A stretch of DNA of 64,000 nt from positions 124,001-188,000 of the forward strand of contig NZ_JBFJUX010000004.1 in assembly GCF_041624475.1 (NCBI RefSeq), written 5' to 3'. Below, one piece after another: positions 8,066 to 15,682 of the stretch. A program made the translations under genes and the position numbers. The DNA comes from Litorivivens sp041624475. Lineage in GTDB: Bacteria > Pseudomonadota > Gammaproteobacteria > Pseudomonadales > Spongiibacteraceae. Position 1 is the first letter of the stretch. The number at the start of each line of letters is the position of its first letter. A model generated the notes under the pieces. The model worked only from the letters and a program-made list of their open reading frames with translations, did not search any database and had not been told where the DNA came from.

Positions 8066-9292
8066 TTAAAACAGTACGCGGCAGCGCAGGGTGCCGGTCA
8101 CTTCCTTGAGTTTGCTCAGGGCCAGTTCGCTGTAGGCCTGATCGACATCAATCACCACATAGCCGACAGACTCATTGGTCTGCAGGTACTGGCCGGAGAT
8201 GTTGATATCGTTTTCCGAGAAGATCTGGTTGATGGCGCTCATTACACCGGGCACGTTTTTGTGGACGTGCAACAGGCGGTGGCGGCCATCCTGAGCGGGC
8301 AGCGCCACTTCCGGGAAGTTCACCGACGTGACGGTGGTGCCGTTGTCTGAGTACTTCACCAGCTTTTCCGCTACTTCCATGCCGATGTTTTCCTGGGCTT
8401 CGATAGTGGAGCCACCGATATGGGGGGTCAGGAAGACATTGTCGAATTCGCGCAGCGGCGAGATAAATTCGTCGTTGTTACTCTTGGGTTCTACAGGGAA
8501 CACATCGATAGCCGCGCCCAGCAGGCGTTTCTGGCGCAGGGCATCACAAAGGGCATCGATATCTACGACGGTGCCGCGCGAGGCATTAATCAGAATGGAG
8601 CCTTTTTTCATTTGCTCGAATTGCTTGGCGCCGATCATGTTTTTGGTTGAGGCGGTTTCCGGCACATGCAGGCTGACAATGTCCGCCGTGCTCAGCAGCT
8701 GGCTCAGGCTGACCTGGGTGGCATTACCCAGCGGCAGCTTGTTAACCGTATCGGCAAACATCACTTCCATACCCAAACCTTCGGCCAGTACCGAAAGCTG
8801 CATGCCGATAGAGCCGTAACCGACAATGCCCAGCTTCTTGCCGCGAATCTCAAAGGAATCGGTCGCCGACTTCATCCACTCGCCGCGATGGGCGGCAGCA
8901 CTCTTCTCTGCCACGCCGCGCAGGAGGAGAATGGCTTCAGCCAGAACCAGCTCGGCCACCGAGCGGGTGTTGGAGTAGGGCGCGTTGAATACCGCCACGC
9001 CCCGCTCCAGTGCGGCCATCAGATCTACCTGATTGGTGCCGATGCAGAAGCAGCCGATAGCGTTCAACTTTGGTGCGTTTTCCAGTACCTCGCGGGTTAG
9101 CTGGGTGCGCGAGCGGATGCCAACAAAGTGCGCATCCTTGATGCTTTCCAGCAGTTCGTCGCCTTCGAGGGCCTTCTTGTGGTACTCGATATTGGTGTAA
9201 CCGGCGTTCTCAAGCAGGGAGACAGCGGACTGGTGAACGCCCTCCAGCAGCAGGAACTTGATCTTGGCCTTGTCGAGAGATTTCTTTGCCAT
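8066..9292 (-). CDS. serA: D-3-phosphoglycerate dehydrogenase
   Basis: Catalyses the first step of serine synthesis, oxidising 3-phosphoglycerate with NAD; the family can also reduce 2-oxoglutarate to D-2-hydroxyglutarate. The 408 residues comprise the substrate domain, the NAD-binding Rossmann motif (GIVGYGSIGMQL), the catalytic region around INASRGTVVDI and TPHIGGST, and a C-terminal ACT domain for serine feedback inhibition. I place the start at the ATG at 9292 (MAKKSLDKAKIKFLL), which matches E. coli SerA; the frame is open upstream to 9364. The divergent neighbour is a probable D-2-hydroxyglutarate dehydrogenase, which would remove SerA's by-product. Confidence 0.97.
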   Translation of the reverse strand: MAKKSLDKAKIKFLLLEGVHQSAVSLLENAGYTNIEYHKKALEGDELLESIKDAHFVGIRSRTQLTREVLENAPKLNAIGCFCIGTNQVDLMAALERGVAVFNAPYSNTRSVAELVLAEAILLLRGVAEKSAAAHRGEWMKSATDSFEIRGKKLGIVGYGSIGMQLSVLAEGLGMEVMFADTVNKLPLGNATQVSLSQLLSTADIVSLHVPETASTKNMIGAKQFEQMKKGSILINASRGTVVDIDALCDALRQKRLLGAAIDVFPVEPKSNNDEFISPLREFDNVFLTPHIGGSTIEAQENIGMEVAEKLVKYSDNGTTVTSVNFPEVALPAQDGRHRLLHVHKNVPGVMSAINQIFSENDINISGQYLQTNESVGYVVIDVDQAYSELALSKLKEVTGTLRCRVLF

Positions 9293-9406
9293 GGGTCTTG
9301 GTGTGTCCAGCGGTACAGGAAAAGGCGCGTATGGTACCATAAGCGCCCTTTCGGAATCGCCCATTTCAAGCCCTTTTAGAACCCTGTTATTGAGGTAATA
9401 AGCTCC

Positions 9407-10819
9407 ATGAATTCAGCCGCGTCCCGCGAGAGCGCCGAGGTTATTGTTTCCCAGCTACAAGAGATTGTTGGTGAGGCCAATGTTCGGGTTTCGGAAGAGG
9501 ATTTTGAGACCTATGGCCGTGATTGGACCCGTGCGGTCGATCCGGCGCCAGTGGCGATTGTTTTTCCGCGCTCGATTGAACAGGTTAAGGCGGTAATTCG
9601 CCGGGCAAATGATCTGGATTTTGGCATCGTCCCCAGCGGTGGCCGAACCGGCCTCAGCGGCGGCGCAGTGGCTGCCAATGGCGAAGTGGTGCTGGCGCTG
9701 GACTACATGAACGCCATCAGCGGCTTTGACCCGATCGATCGCACGGTTGTGTGTGAGGCCGGGGTGATTACCGAGCAGCTGCAGCACTATGCCGAAGAGC
9801 AGGGGTTGTTTTACCCGGTGGATTTCGCCTCGGCGGGTTCTTCTCAGATTGGCGGTAATATCTCGACCAATGCCGGGGGTATCAAGGTAATTCGCTACGG
9901 TATGACCCGCGACTGGGTGGCGGGCCTCAAGGTCGTGACCGGCACTGGTGAGCTGCTGGAACTGAACAAGGGCCTGCTGAAAAACAATGCCGGTTACGAT
10001 CTGCGTCAGCTCTTTATCGGTGCGGAAGGTACTCTGGGTGTGGTGGTGGAAGCGACCATTCAGCTGACCCGTCAGCCGACTGATCTGACCGCGCTGGTAT
10101 TGGGTGTGCCCGATTTTGACGCCCTTATGAAGGTGTTCAGCCGTTTTCAGTCAGGCATCGACCTTACCGCTTTTGAGTTCTTCTCCGAGCAGGCCTTGCA
10201 GAAGGTGGTTGAGCATCAGGGACTGGCTCGCCCCTTTGAAAGTGCTACCCCGTTTTATTGCCTGCTGGAATTCGAACGCCTGAACGATCAGGTGGAAGAG
10301 CAGGCCATGGCCCTGTTTGAAGAGGCGGTGGAGCAGGGTTGGGTGGTCGACGGCGTCATGAGCCAGTCACTGGAACAGCTGAAAAACCTGTGGCGGCTGC
10401 GCGAAGATATCTCCGAAACCATCTCTCGCTGGACGCCTTACAAGAATGACATCTCCACCGTGATTTCCAAGGTGCCCCAGTTTCTCGAATCGGTGGAAAG
10501 TGTGGTTAACGCCCGCTACCCGGATTTCGAGATTATCTGGTTTGGGCATATTGGTGACGGCAATGTGCACCTGAATATCCTTAAGCCCGATAGCCTCGAT
10601 AAAACCACTTTCTTCGAGCAGTGCAGCGAAGTGAGTCTGGAGGTGTTTGATATCGTCGAGCGCTTTGGAGGCAGTGTTTCTGCCGAGCACGGTGTGGGTC
10701 TGCTCAAAAAGCCCTACCTGAAATACACCCGCAGTGCCGCTGAGATAGCGGCGATGAAGGCGATCAAGCAGGTTTTTGATCCGAAAGGGGTGATGAATCC
10801 GGGGAAAGTTTTCGACTAG
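9407..10819 (+). CDS. FAD-linked oxidase, probable D-2-hydroxyglutarate dehydrogenase
   Basis: Flavoprotein of 470 residues in the GlcD/D-lactate dehydrogenase family. The FAD-binding PCMH half contains VPSGGRTGLSGGA and GGNISTNAGG. The C-terminal FAD-oxidase half contains FGHIGDGNVHLNIL and ends with SAEHGVGLLKKPYL and FDPKGVMNPGKVF, the metal-binding and active-site blocks of D-2-hydroxyacid dehydrogenases. Known Pseudomonas work shows that such an enzyme oxidises the D-2-hydroxyglutarate made by SerA and so drives serine synthesis. The divergent pairing with serA here favours that role over glycolate or D-lactate oxidation. A GAGG box precedes the ATG. Confidence 0.85.
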   Translation: MNSAASRESAEVIVSQLQEIVGEANVRVSEEDFETYGRDWTRAVDPAPVAIVFPRSIEQVKAVIRRANDLDFGIVPSGGRTGLSGGAVAANGEVVLALDYMNAISGFDPIDRTVVCEAGVITEQLQHYAEEQGLFYPVDFASAGSSQIGGNISTNAGGIKVIRYGMTRDWVAGLKVVTGTGELLELNKGLLKNNAGYDLRQLFIGAEGTLGVVVEATIQLTRQPTDLTALVLGVPDFDALMKVFSRFQSGIDLTAFEFFSEQALQKVVEHQGLARPFESATPFYCLLEFERLNDQVEEQAMALFEEAVEQGWVVDGVMSQSLEQLKNLWRLREDISETISRWTPYKNDISTVISKVPQFLESVESVVNARYPDFEIIWFGHIGDGNVHLNILKPDSLDKTTFFEQCSEVSLEVFDIVERFGGSVSAEHGVGLLKKPYLKYTRSAAEIAAMKAIKQVFDPKGVMNPGKVFD

Positions 10820-10852
10820 ATCGTTGGCGCGCCCACTGGGCGCGCCAACGAT
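10820..10852. terminator. Bidirectional terminator-like hairpin
   Basis: A perfect 16-base inverted repeat with one central base: left arm ATCGTTGGCGCGCCCA (10820-10835), right arm its complement (10837-10852). It fills the gap between the convergent dehydrogenase and metF genes and begins at the dehydrogenase stop codon. T-runs are short on both sides, so it is a strong hairpin but not a textbook terminator. Confidence 0.75.
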
Positions 10853-11677
10853 TTACAGCTTGAGGTTTTGCCAGATCTGGCGTGTCGGGTCTACGGTATT
10901 CATCGTGTAGAAATGCAAACCAGGTGCGCCGGCCTCAAGTAATTGCTCGCTGAGCCGGGTAACGACTTCAATACCAAACTCTCGACTTGACTCAATATCA
11001 TCCCCATAGCTTTCGAACTTCTGGGTCATCCAGCGCGGCAGCTCGGCGCCGCAATTGCGGGAGAAGCGCGCAAGGTTGGCGAAGTTGGTGATGGGCATAA
11101 TGCCGGGGTAAATCGGCTTGTCGATGCCGGCCTTTTGGCAGTGATCCATAAAGTAGTGCCAGGCGTCGATACTGTAAAAATACTGGGTAATCGCGCTGTT
11201 GGCGCCGGCGTCCAGTTTGGCCTTCAGGAAATCGATATCTGCCTGATAGCTTTTGGCATCCGGATGAATTTCCGGGTAGGCCGCCACTTCCAAATGAAAA
11301 TGATCGCCAGTGTGTTTGCGGATAAATTCCACCAGCTCTTTGGCGTAGACCAGTCGGGTTGCACCCATGCCGGAAGGTAAATCGCCGCGCAGAGCGACAA
11401 TACGATCAATGCCTGCGTCCTTGTAGCCGTTGATCAACTCAAGCATGGAGCCTTCGTCGTCTCCGCCAAAGGACAGGTGCGGTGCCACGGACAGGCCTTC
11501 GGCCTTCATGGCTTTGACAATACCGACAGTGTTGTCACGGGTAGAGCCGCCAGCGCCATAGGTCACTGAAAAAAACTCGGGCCCGAGTTTGTTCAGTTCG
11601 GCGCGAACGGTCTGCAGTTTTTCCCGGCCGACATCGGTCTTCGGCGGGAAAAATTCGAAACTGTAGCGTTTAGTCAT
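10853..11677 (-). CDS. metF: 5,10-methylenetetrahydrofolate reductase
   Basis: FAD enzyme reducing methylene-THF to methyl-THF, the methyl donor for methionine regeneration. Length 274 residues. The N-terminus YSFEFFPPKTDVGREKL carries the conserved active-site Glu. VTYGAGGSTRD, ALRGDLP and the C-terminal segment GAPGLHFYTMN (just before the end) are family blocks. It is the last gene of the leftward sahR-metK-ahcY-metF group, 71 bases after ahcY, with a hairpin in the gap. The Shine-Dalgarno site is weak, which may lower its expression relative to ahcY. Confidence 0.96.
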   Translation of the reverse strand: MTKRYSFEFFPPKTDVGREKLQTVRAELNKLGPEFFSVTYGAGGSTRDNTVGIVKAMKAEGLSVAPHLSFGGDDEGSMLELINGYKDAGIDRIVALRGDLPSGMGATRLVYAKELVEFIRKHTGDHFHLEVAAYPEIHPDAKSYQADIDFLKAKLDAGANSAITQYFYSIDAWHYFMDHCQKAGIDKPIYPGIMPITNFANLARFSRNCGAELPRWMTQKFESYGDDIESSREFGIEVVTRLSEQLLEAGAPGLHFYTMNTVDPTRQIWQNLKL

Positions 11678-11704
11678 ATTTTCGTTTTCAGTGTGTCGCT
11701 TTTG

Positions 11705-11734
11705 GGCCGGCTCCCGCGTTGGCGGGAACCGGCC
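11705..11734. repeat. Stem-loop between ahcY and metF
   Basis: Thirteen-base arms (GGCCGGCTCCCGC and GCGGGAACCGGCC) with one mismatch and a GTTG loop. It has no T-run in the leftward direction, so it may act as an mRNA processing or stability element, or a partial attenuator within the SAM-cycle operon, and not as a full terminator. Confidence 0.6.
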
Positions 11735-11748
11735 TGAAGGCGAGAGGT

Positions 11749-13140
11749 TTAGTACTTGTAGCTCTCGGGCTTGAACGGGCCGTCAACCGGAATTTTGATG
11801 TACTTGGCCTGGTCTTCAGTCATTCGGGTAATGACACCACCAAAACCGCGTACCATTTCGGCCGCTACTTCTTCGTCCAGTTTCTTCGGCAGAACTTTAA
11901 CGTAGAGGTTGGCTTGCTTCTCGGCAGCGGGCAGATCGGCGAACTTGCGTTCCCACAGGTAGATCTGAGCCAGTACCTGGTTGGCAAAGGAGCCGTCCAT
12001 GATGCGCGAGGGGTGGCCTGTTGCATTGCCGAGGTTTACCAGTCGACCTTCAGACAAGAGGATGAGGTAATCCTTTTTGTCTGCAGTACGGATGATCTTG
12101 TGAACCTGTGGCTTAACTTCTTCCCAGGTCCAGTTTTTGCGCATGTAAGCCGTGTCGATTTCGCTGTCGAAGTGACCGATATTGCTGACCACACAACCGT
12201 TTTTCAGGTTCTTGAGCATGTTGGCATCGCAGACGTTAACGTTACCGGTGGTGGTGACCACCAGGTCGGTTGTTTGCAGCAGCTCTTTGTTGATGGAGGC
12301 TTCAGTGCCGTCGTTGATGCCGTCGATGTAGGGCGATACCACTTCATACCCGTCCATGCAGGCTTGCATGGCACAGATCGGATCGATCTCGGTGACTTTA
12401 ACGATCATGCCTTCCTGGCGCAGAGAGGCGGCGGAGCCTTTGCCAACATCACCGTAGCCAATAACCAGCGCTTTTTTGCCGGACAGCAGGTGGTCGGTAC
12501 CGCGCTTGATGGCATCGTTCAGGCTGTGGCGACAGCCGTACTTGTTGTCATTCTTGGACTTGGTCACGGCATCGTTAACGTTGATAGCAGGAACCTTGAG
12601 TGAACCTTCTTCCAGCATTTCCAGCAGACGGTGAACGCCTGTCGTGGTTTCTTCAGAAATACCGTGAATCTTGTCCAGCATGTGCGGGTATTTTTCGTGC
12701 AGGATCTGGGTCAGGTCGCCGCCGTCGTCCAGAATCATGTTGGCATCCCATTCTTTGTCGCCTTGCAGAATGGTTTGCTCAATGCACCACCAGAACTCTT
12801 CTTCGGTTTCGCCTTTCCATGCGAACACGGGAATGCCTGCAGCGGCGATAGCGGCAGCAGCGTGATCCTGTGTAGAGAAGATGTTGCAGGAAGACCAGCG
12901 CACTTCGGCGCCCAGCTCGATCAGGGTTTCGATCAGTACGGCGGTCTGAATTGTCATGTGAATGCAGCCCATGATCTTGGCGCCGGCCAGCGGTTGGTCT
13001 GCTTTGTATTTTTCACGCAAACCCATCAGGGCAGGCATTTCCGTTTCTGCGATTTCAATTTCCTTACGGCCCCATTCGGCCAGGGAAATATCGGCGACTT
13101 TATAGTCGGTGAAGTTGCTTTGTGCTGCTGTGGCAGTCAT
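11749..13140 (-). CDS. ahcY: S-adenosylhomocysteine hydrolase
   Basis: NAD-dependent cytosolic enzyme splitting S-adenosylhomocysteine into adenosine and homocysteine, removing the inhibitor of methyltransferases. Length 463 residues from the ATG at 13140, which follows GAGGAAACGAAC; the open frame upstream runs into a REP-like repeat and is not coding. Family blocks visible are CIHMTIQTAVLIETL near residue 60, the NAD motif GYGDVGKGSAASL, SNIGHFDSEID, and the C-terminal GPFKPESYKY with the conserved Lys-Tyr end. It lies between metK and metF in the SAM-cycle group and is a core member of known SahR regulons. Confidence 0.97.
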   Translation of the reverse strand: MTATAAQSNFTDYKVADISLAEWGRKEIEIAETEMPALMGLREKYKADQPLAGAKIMGCIHMTIQTAVLIETLIELGAEVRWSSCNIFSTQDHAAAAIAAAGIPVFAWKGETEEEFWWCIEQTILQGDKEWDANMILDDGGDLTQILHEKYPHMLDKIHGISEETTTGVHRLLEMLEEGSLKVPAINVNDAVTKSKNDNKYGCRHSLNDAIKRGTDHLLSGKKALVIGYGDVGKGSAASLRQEGMIVKVTEIDPICAMQACMDGYEVVSPYIDGINDGTEASINKELLQTTDLVVTTTGNVNVCDANMLKNLKNGCVVSNIGHFDSEIDTAYMRKNWTWEEVKPQVHKIIRTADKKDYLILLSEGRLVNLGNATGHPSRIMDGSFANQVLAQIYLWERKFADLPAAEKQANLYVKVLPKKLDEEVAAEMVRGFGGVITRMTEDQAKYIKIPVDGPFKPESYKY

Positions 13141-13168
13141 GTTCGTTTCCTCATTGTCGGTTGCTTTC

Positions 13169-13236
13169 GCTCTCCCCCTGAAGGAGGAGCGGAGGTGGGT
13201 TGCCCTCACCTCGACCTTCTCCCAGGGGAGAGGGAG
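13169..13236. repeat. REP-like element B (degenerate)
   Basis: Located between metK and ahcY. It contains CCCTCACCTCGACC followed by the hairpin TTCTCCCAGGGGAGAGGGAG, preceded by a worn partial copy (CTCTCCCCCTGAAGGAGGAG). This is the same family as the elements at 4.2, 18.8 and 20.1 kb but more diverged. As it is transcribed within the operon, it could influence mRNA stability between metK and ahcY. Confidence 0.65.
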
Positions 13237-13242
13237 TGTTGG

Positions 13243-14451
13243 TTAAAGTGCGGCTTTCAGTGCTTCCGCCTTGTCTGTTTTTTCCCAGCTGAATGCCGTT
13301 GCAGTCTCTGAGCGCTCTTTACCGTTTTCGGTGAAGGTGTAGGTGTGCTCATAGGGCTCGCGACCGAAGTGGCCGTAGGCGGCAGTGGGTTGATACATCG
13401 GGTGCAGCAGGTCGAGCATTTTCGTGATGCCGTAGGGGCGCAGGTCAAAGACTTCGCGCACAGCCGCCGCCAGTTTTTCTTCGCTGACCTTGCCAGTACC
13501 AAAGGTGTTAATGGATACAGAGGTCGGCTCGGCTACACCAATAGCGTAGGACACCTGAATCTCACAGCGATCAGCCAGACCGGCAGCGACGATATTTTTC
13601 GCTACATAACGACCCGCATAAGCGGCGCTGCGGTCAACTTTTGAAGGGTCTTTGCCAGAAAAAGCACCGCCACCGTGACGGGCCATACCACCGTAGGTGT
13701 CTACGATGATTTTACGGCCGGTAACGCCACAGTCACCCACGGGGCCACCGATAACAAAGTTGCCGGTCGGGTTGATGTGGTATTGGGTGTCGGCGTGCAG
13801 CAGCTCCGCAGGCAGTACATGCTTGACGATTTCTTCGCGCACGGCTTCACGCAGATCGCTCTGGCTGATTTCCGGGTTGTGCTGCGTAGAGAGAACCACG
13901 GCGTCAATCGCGACGGGCTTGCCGTTTTCGTAGCGCAGGGTTACCTGGCTCTTGGCATCCGGGCGCAGCCAGGGCAATACGCCGTTTTTGCGCAGGTAGG
14001 CCTGACGCTCAACCAGACGGTGAGAGTAGAACAGCGGTGCGGGCATCAGCACATCGGTTTCGTTGGTGGCGTAACCAAACATCAGGCCCTGGTCGCCAGC
14101 GCCCTGATCTTCGGGCTTGGCGCGGTCAACACCCTGGTTGATGTCGACAGACTGTTTGCCGATGGCGTTCAGTACCGCACAGCTGGCGCCGTCGAAACCG
14201 ACGTCAGAGCTGTTGTAGCCGATGCCGCTGATCACGTCGCGAATAATGTCTTCCAAGTCCACGTAGCAGGAGGTGGTGACCTCACCGGCGACGACAGCCA
14301 TGCCGGTTTTTACCAGTGTTTCTACCGCCACGCGGGCGTGTTTGTCGCGGGCGATAATGGCATCCAGTACGGCGTCGGAAATCTGATCCGCCATTTTGTC
14401 GGGGTGGCCTTCAGAAACAGACTCTGAAGTAAACAGTGCGTATTCGGACAT
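13243..14451 (-). CDS. metK: S-adenosylmethionine synthetase
   Basis: Makes S-adenosylmethionine from methionine and ATP. Length 402 residues. The N-terminal TSESVSEGHPDK holds the ATP-binding His, GEVTTSCYVD and GDQGLMFGYA are signature 1 and its surroundings, and GGGAFSGKDPSKVDRSAAY is the conserved phosphate-binding loop. It follows sahR by 56 bases and precedes ahcY by about 100 bases, giving the SAM cycle order regulator, SAM synthesis, SAH removal, methyl donor. I looked for a SAM riboswitch in the short upstream gap and saw none; control by SahR is more likely. Confidence 0.97.
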   Translation of the reverse strand: MSEYALFTSESVSEGHPDKMADQISDAVLDAIIARDKHARVAVETLVKTGMAVVAGEVTTSCYVDLEDIIRDVISGIGYNSSDVGFDGASCAVLNAIGKQSVDINQGVDRAKPEDQGAGDQGLMFGYATNETDVLMPAPLFYSHRLVERQAYLRKNGVLPWLRPDAKSQVTLRYENGKPVAIDAVVLSTQHNPEISQSDLREAVREEIVKHVLPAELLHADTQYHINPTGNFVIGGPVGDCGVTGRKIIVDTYGGMARHGGGAFSGKDPSKVDRSAAYAGRYVAKNIVAAGLADRCEIQVSYAIGVAEPTSVSINTFGTGKVSEEKLAAAVREVFDLRPYGITKMLDLLHPMYQPTAAYGHFGREPYEHTYTFTENGKERSETATAFSWEKTDKAEALKAAL

Positions 14452-14507
14452 AGGTCTTCCTCTTGTTAACGCTACTTATTGATTAAAACGTTGCTTCATT
14501 AAAAGAA

Positions 14508-15491
14508 TCAGGGCTTCAGAAACTGTCTGAGCTGCACCCGAAAACCGTTCTTCTGGGCCAGAAATACGGCTGGCCCCTCCGTCAGACCGGACGCATTGGC
14601 CCAGTCCGTTAATTCGTCGGGGTCTATCCCGAGCCACAAATCACCGCAGGCCTCTTTAGCCCAGATTTGGTTGTGGGGGCAGAGGTCGGTAATACTGAGT
14701 ACGCCGCCGGGTTTCAGCCAGCGCGCGGCGTCGGCCACGATATCGCCGGGTGAGGGCACGTGGTGGAGCACCATATTGATTACAGCGCAGTCGACACTGT
14801 TCTCGGTAATCTCAGTACTGGCGGTGTCCGCCAGAATAAAATCGATATTGCCCAGCCCTTGCGCTGCAGCTGCCTCGCGCGATTTGTCGAGCATGGCGCT
14901 GGCGTTATCCAGGGCGATTACGCGCGCGTAGCGCCGGGCCAGTTCGGGCAGAAAGCCGCCTTCGCCGGGGCCGACTTCGACCGCCAGTTCTCCGCCAGGC
15001 TGGGTGCTTGCCAGTAACTCGGCGCTGGCTGGGCCATACAGGCCGTAATCGACAACCTGCTCCTGCTGACGGCGAAATTCACCGGCGTGCTCTTCAAAGA
15101 AGGCGCGGGAGTTTTCTGCGCGCGCTTCATTAATAAGTGCCAGCTGCCGTTCAGCGTTGGCATCCAGCGTCAGCAGGTCGGCGCTGGCCAGAATGGCTTC
15201 CTGTAGCTCGGCCAGTTCAGCCTCTCGCGCGGTGTGGGAGCGGCGATAGAAAATGGTGCTGCCTTCGCGGCGAGTGCTGACCAGCCCGGCGTTTGCCAGT
15301 ATTTTCAGGTGATGACTCATGCCGGGCTGGCTCACGTCCAGAATCTGGCTGAGTTCCTGCACGCTGAAGGTGTCGCGCCGCAGGATCCGCAAAACAGACA
15401 GGCGCAGCTGGTCCGCCGCTGCTTTCAGCAGGGCTACCAGGGTGTCGCGGGTATCGTTCCCGCTGCGCAATTGCAGGGCGGATTCAGTCAT
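14508..15491 (-). CDS. sahR: SahR-type regulator: ArsR HTH fused to methyltransferase-like domain
   Basis: 327-residue fusion. Residues about 15-85 form an ArsR-family winged helix (LSQILDVSQPGMSHHLKILANAGLVSTRREG). Residues about 140-315 resemble a class I SAM methyltransferase, with motif I VEVGPGEGGFLPELA and VINMVLHHVPSP. Published SahR proteins have this architecture; the methyltransferase-like domain senses S-adenosylhomocysteine and releases the repressor from SAM-cycle promoters. The gene heads sahR-metK-ahcY-metF, the known core regulon, and a perfect palindrome lies 30 bases upstream, implying autoregulation. No good Shine-Dalgarno precedes the ATG. An active methyltransferase is not excluded, but gene context favours sensing. 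Confidence 0.88.
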   Translation of the reverse strand: MTESALQLRSGNDTRDTLVALLKAAADQLRLSVLRILRRDTFSVQELSQILDVSQPGMSHHLKILANAGLVSTRREGSTIFYRRSHTAREAELAELQEAILASADLLTLDANAERQLALINEARAENSRAFFEEHAGEFRRQQEQVVDYGLYGPASAELLASTQPGGELAVEVGPGEGGFLPELARRYARVIALDNASAMLDKSREAAAAQGLGNIDFILADTASTEITENSVDCAVINMVLHHVPSPGDIVADAARWLKPGGVLSITDLCPHNQIWAKEACGDLWLGIDPDELTDWANASGLTEGPAVFLAQKNGFRVQLRQFLKP

Positions 15492-15520
15492 GGGTCGGCA
15501 GTTTAGCAGTCCTTAACCAA

Positions 15521-15540
15521 ATATAAAAATATTTTTATAT
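15521..15540. promoter_or_regulatory. Probable SahR operator (20-bp perfect palindrome)
   Basis: ATATAAAAATATTTTTATAT reads the same on both strands over all 20 bases. It lies 30 bases upstream of the sahR start and includes TATA-like -10 candidates, so a bound dimer would cover the promoter. ArsR-family proteins bind AT-rich palindromes of about this length. It could also influence the divergent transketolase promoter about 65 bases away. Confidence 0.65.
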
Positions 15541-15563
15541 AAGAAATCTTTGATGGTTTTAAG

Positions 15564-15600
15564 GGGTTGCCGCAGGCCCCATCAGCTCTGGCCTGAACCC
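15564..15600. repeat. Inverted repeat between sahR and tkt
   Basis: Bipartite stem: GGGTT pairs with AACCC, and CAGGCC with GGCCTG, with a four-base bulge and an 11-base loop. It sits in the divergent sahR-tkt gap just upstream of the predicted tkt promoter. It could be a terminator-like insulator or a protein-binding site. Confidence 0.4.
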
Positions 15601-15603
15601 GAT

Positions 15604-15632
15604 TTGCTGTCTTGGCCCGAGTAGGGGAAAAT
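15604..15632 (+). promoter_or_regulatory. Probable tkt promoter
   Basis: TTGCTG (15604-15609) and GAAAAT (15627-15632) with a 17-base spacer form a plausible sigma-70 promoter about 50 bases before the transketolase ATG. It would drive the tkt-epd-pgk-fba group. Each box matches consensus at about 4 of 6 positions. Confidence 0.4.
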
Positions 15633-15682
15633 AGCGCCTCTTTTTTCCCGGCAAACGCACAATATTCCCACAGGAGCCCTCA

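Noticed and set aside
14452..14507. Possible SAM or SAH riboswitch before metK or ahcY
   Set aside because: The gaps are too short or filled by a REP-like repeat, and no known aptamer core is visible; SahR control explains regulation.
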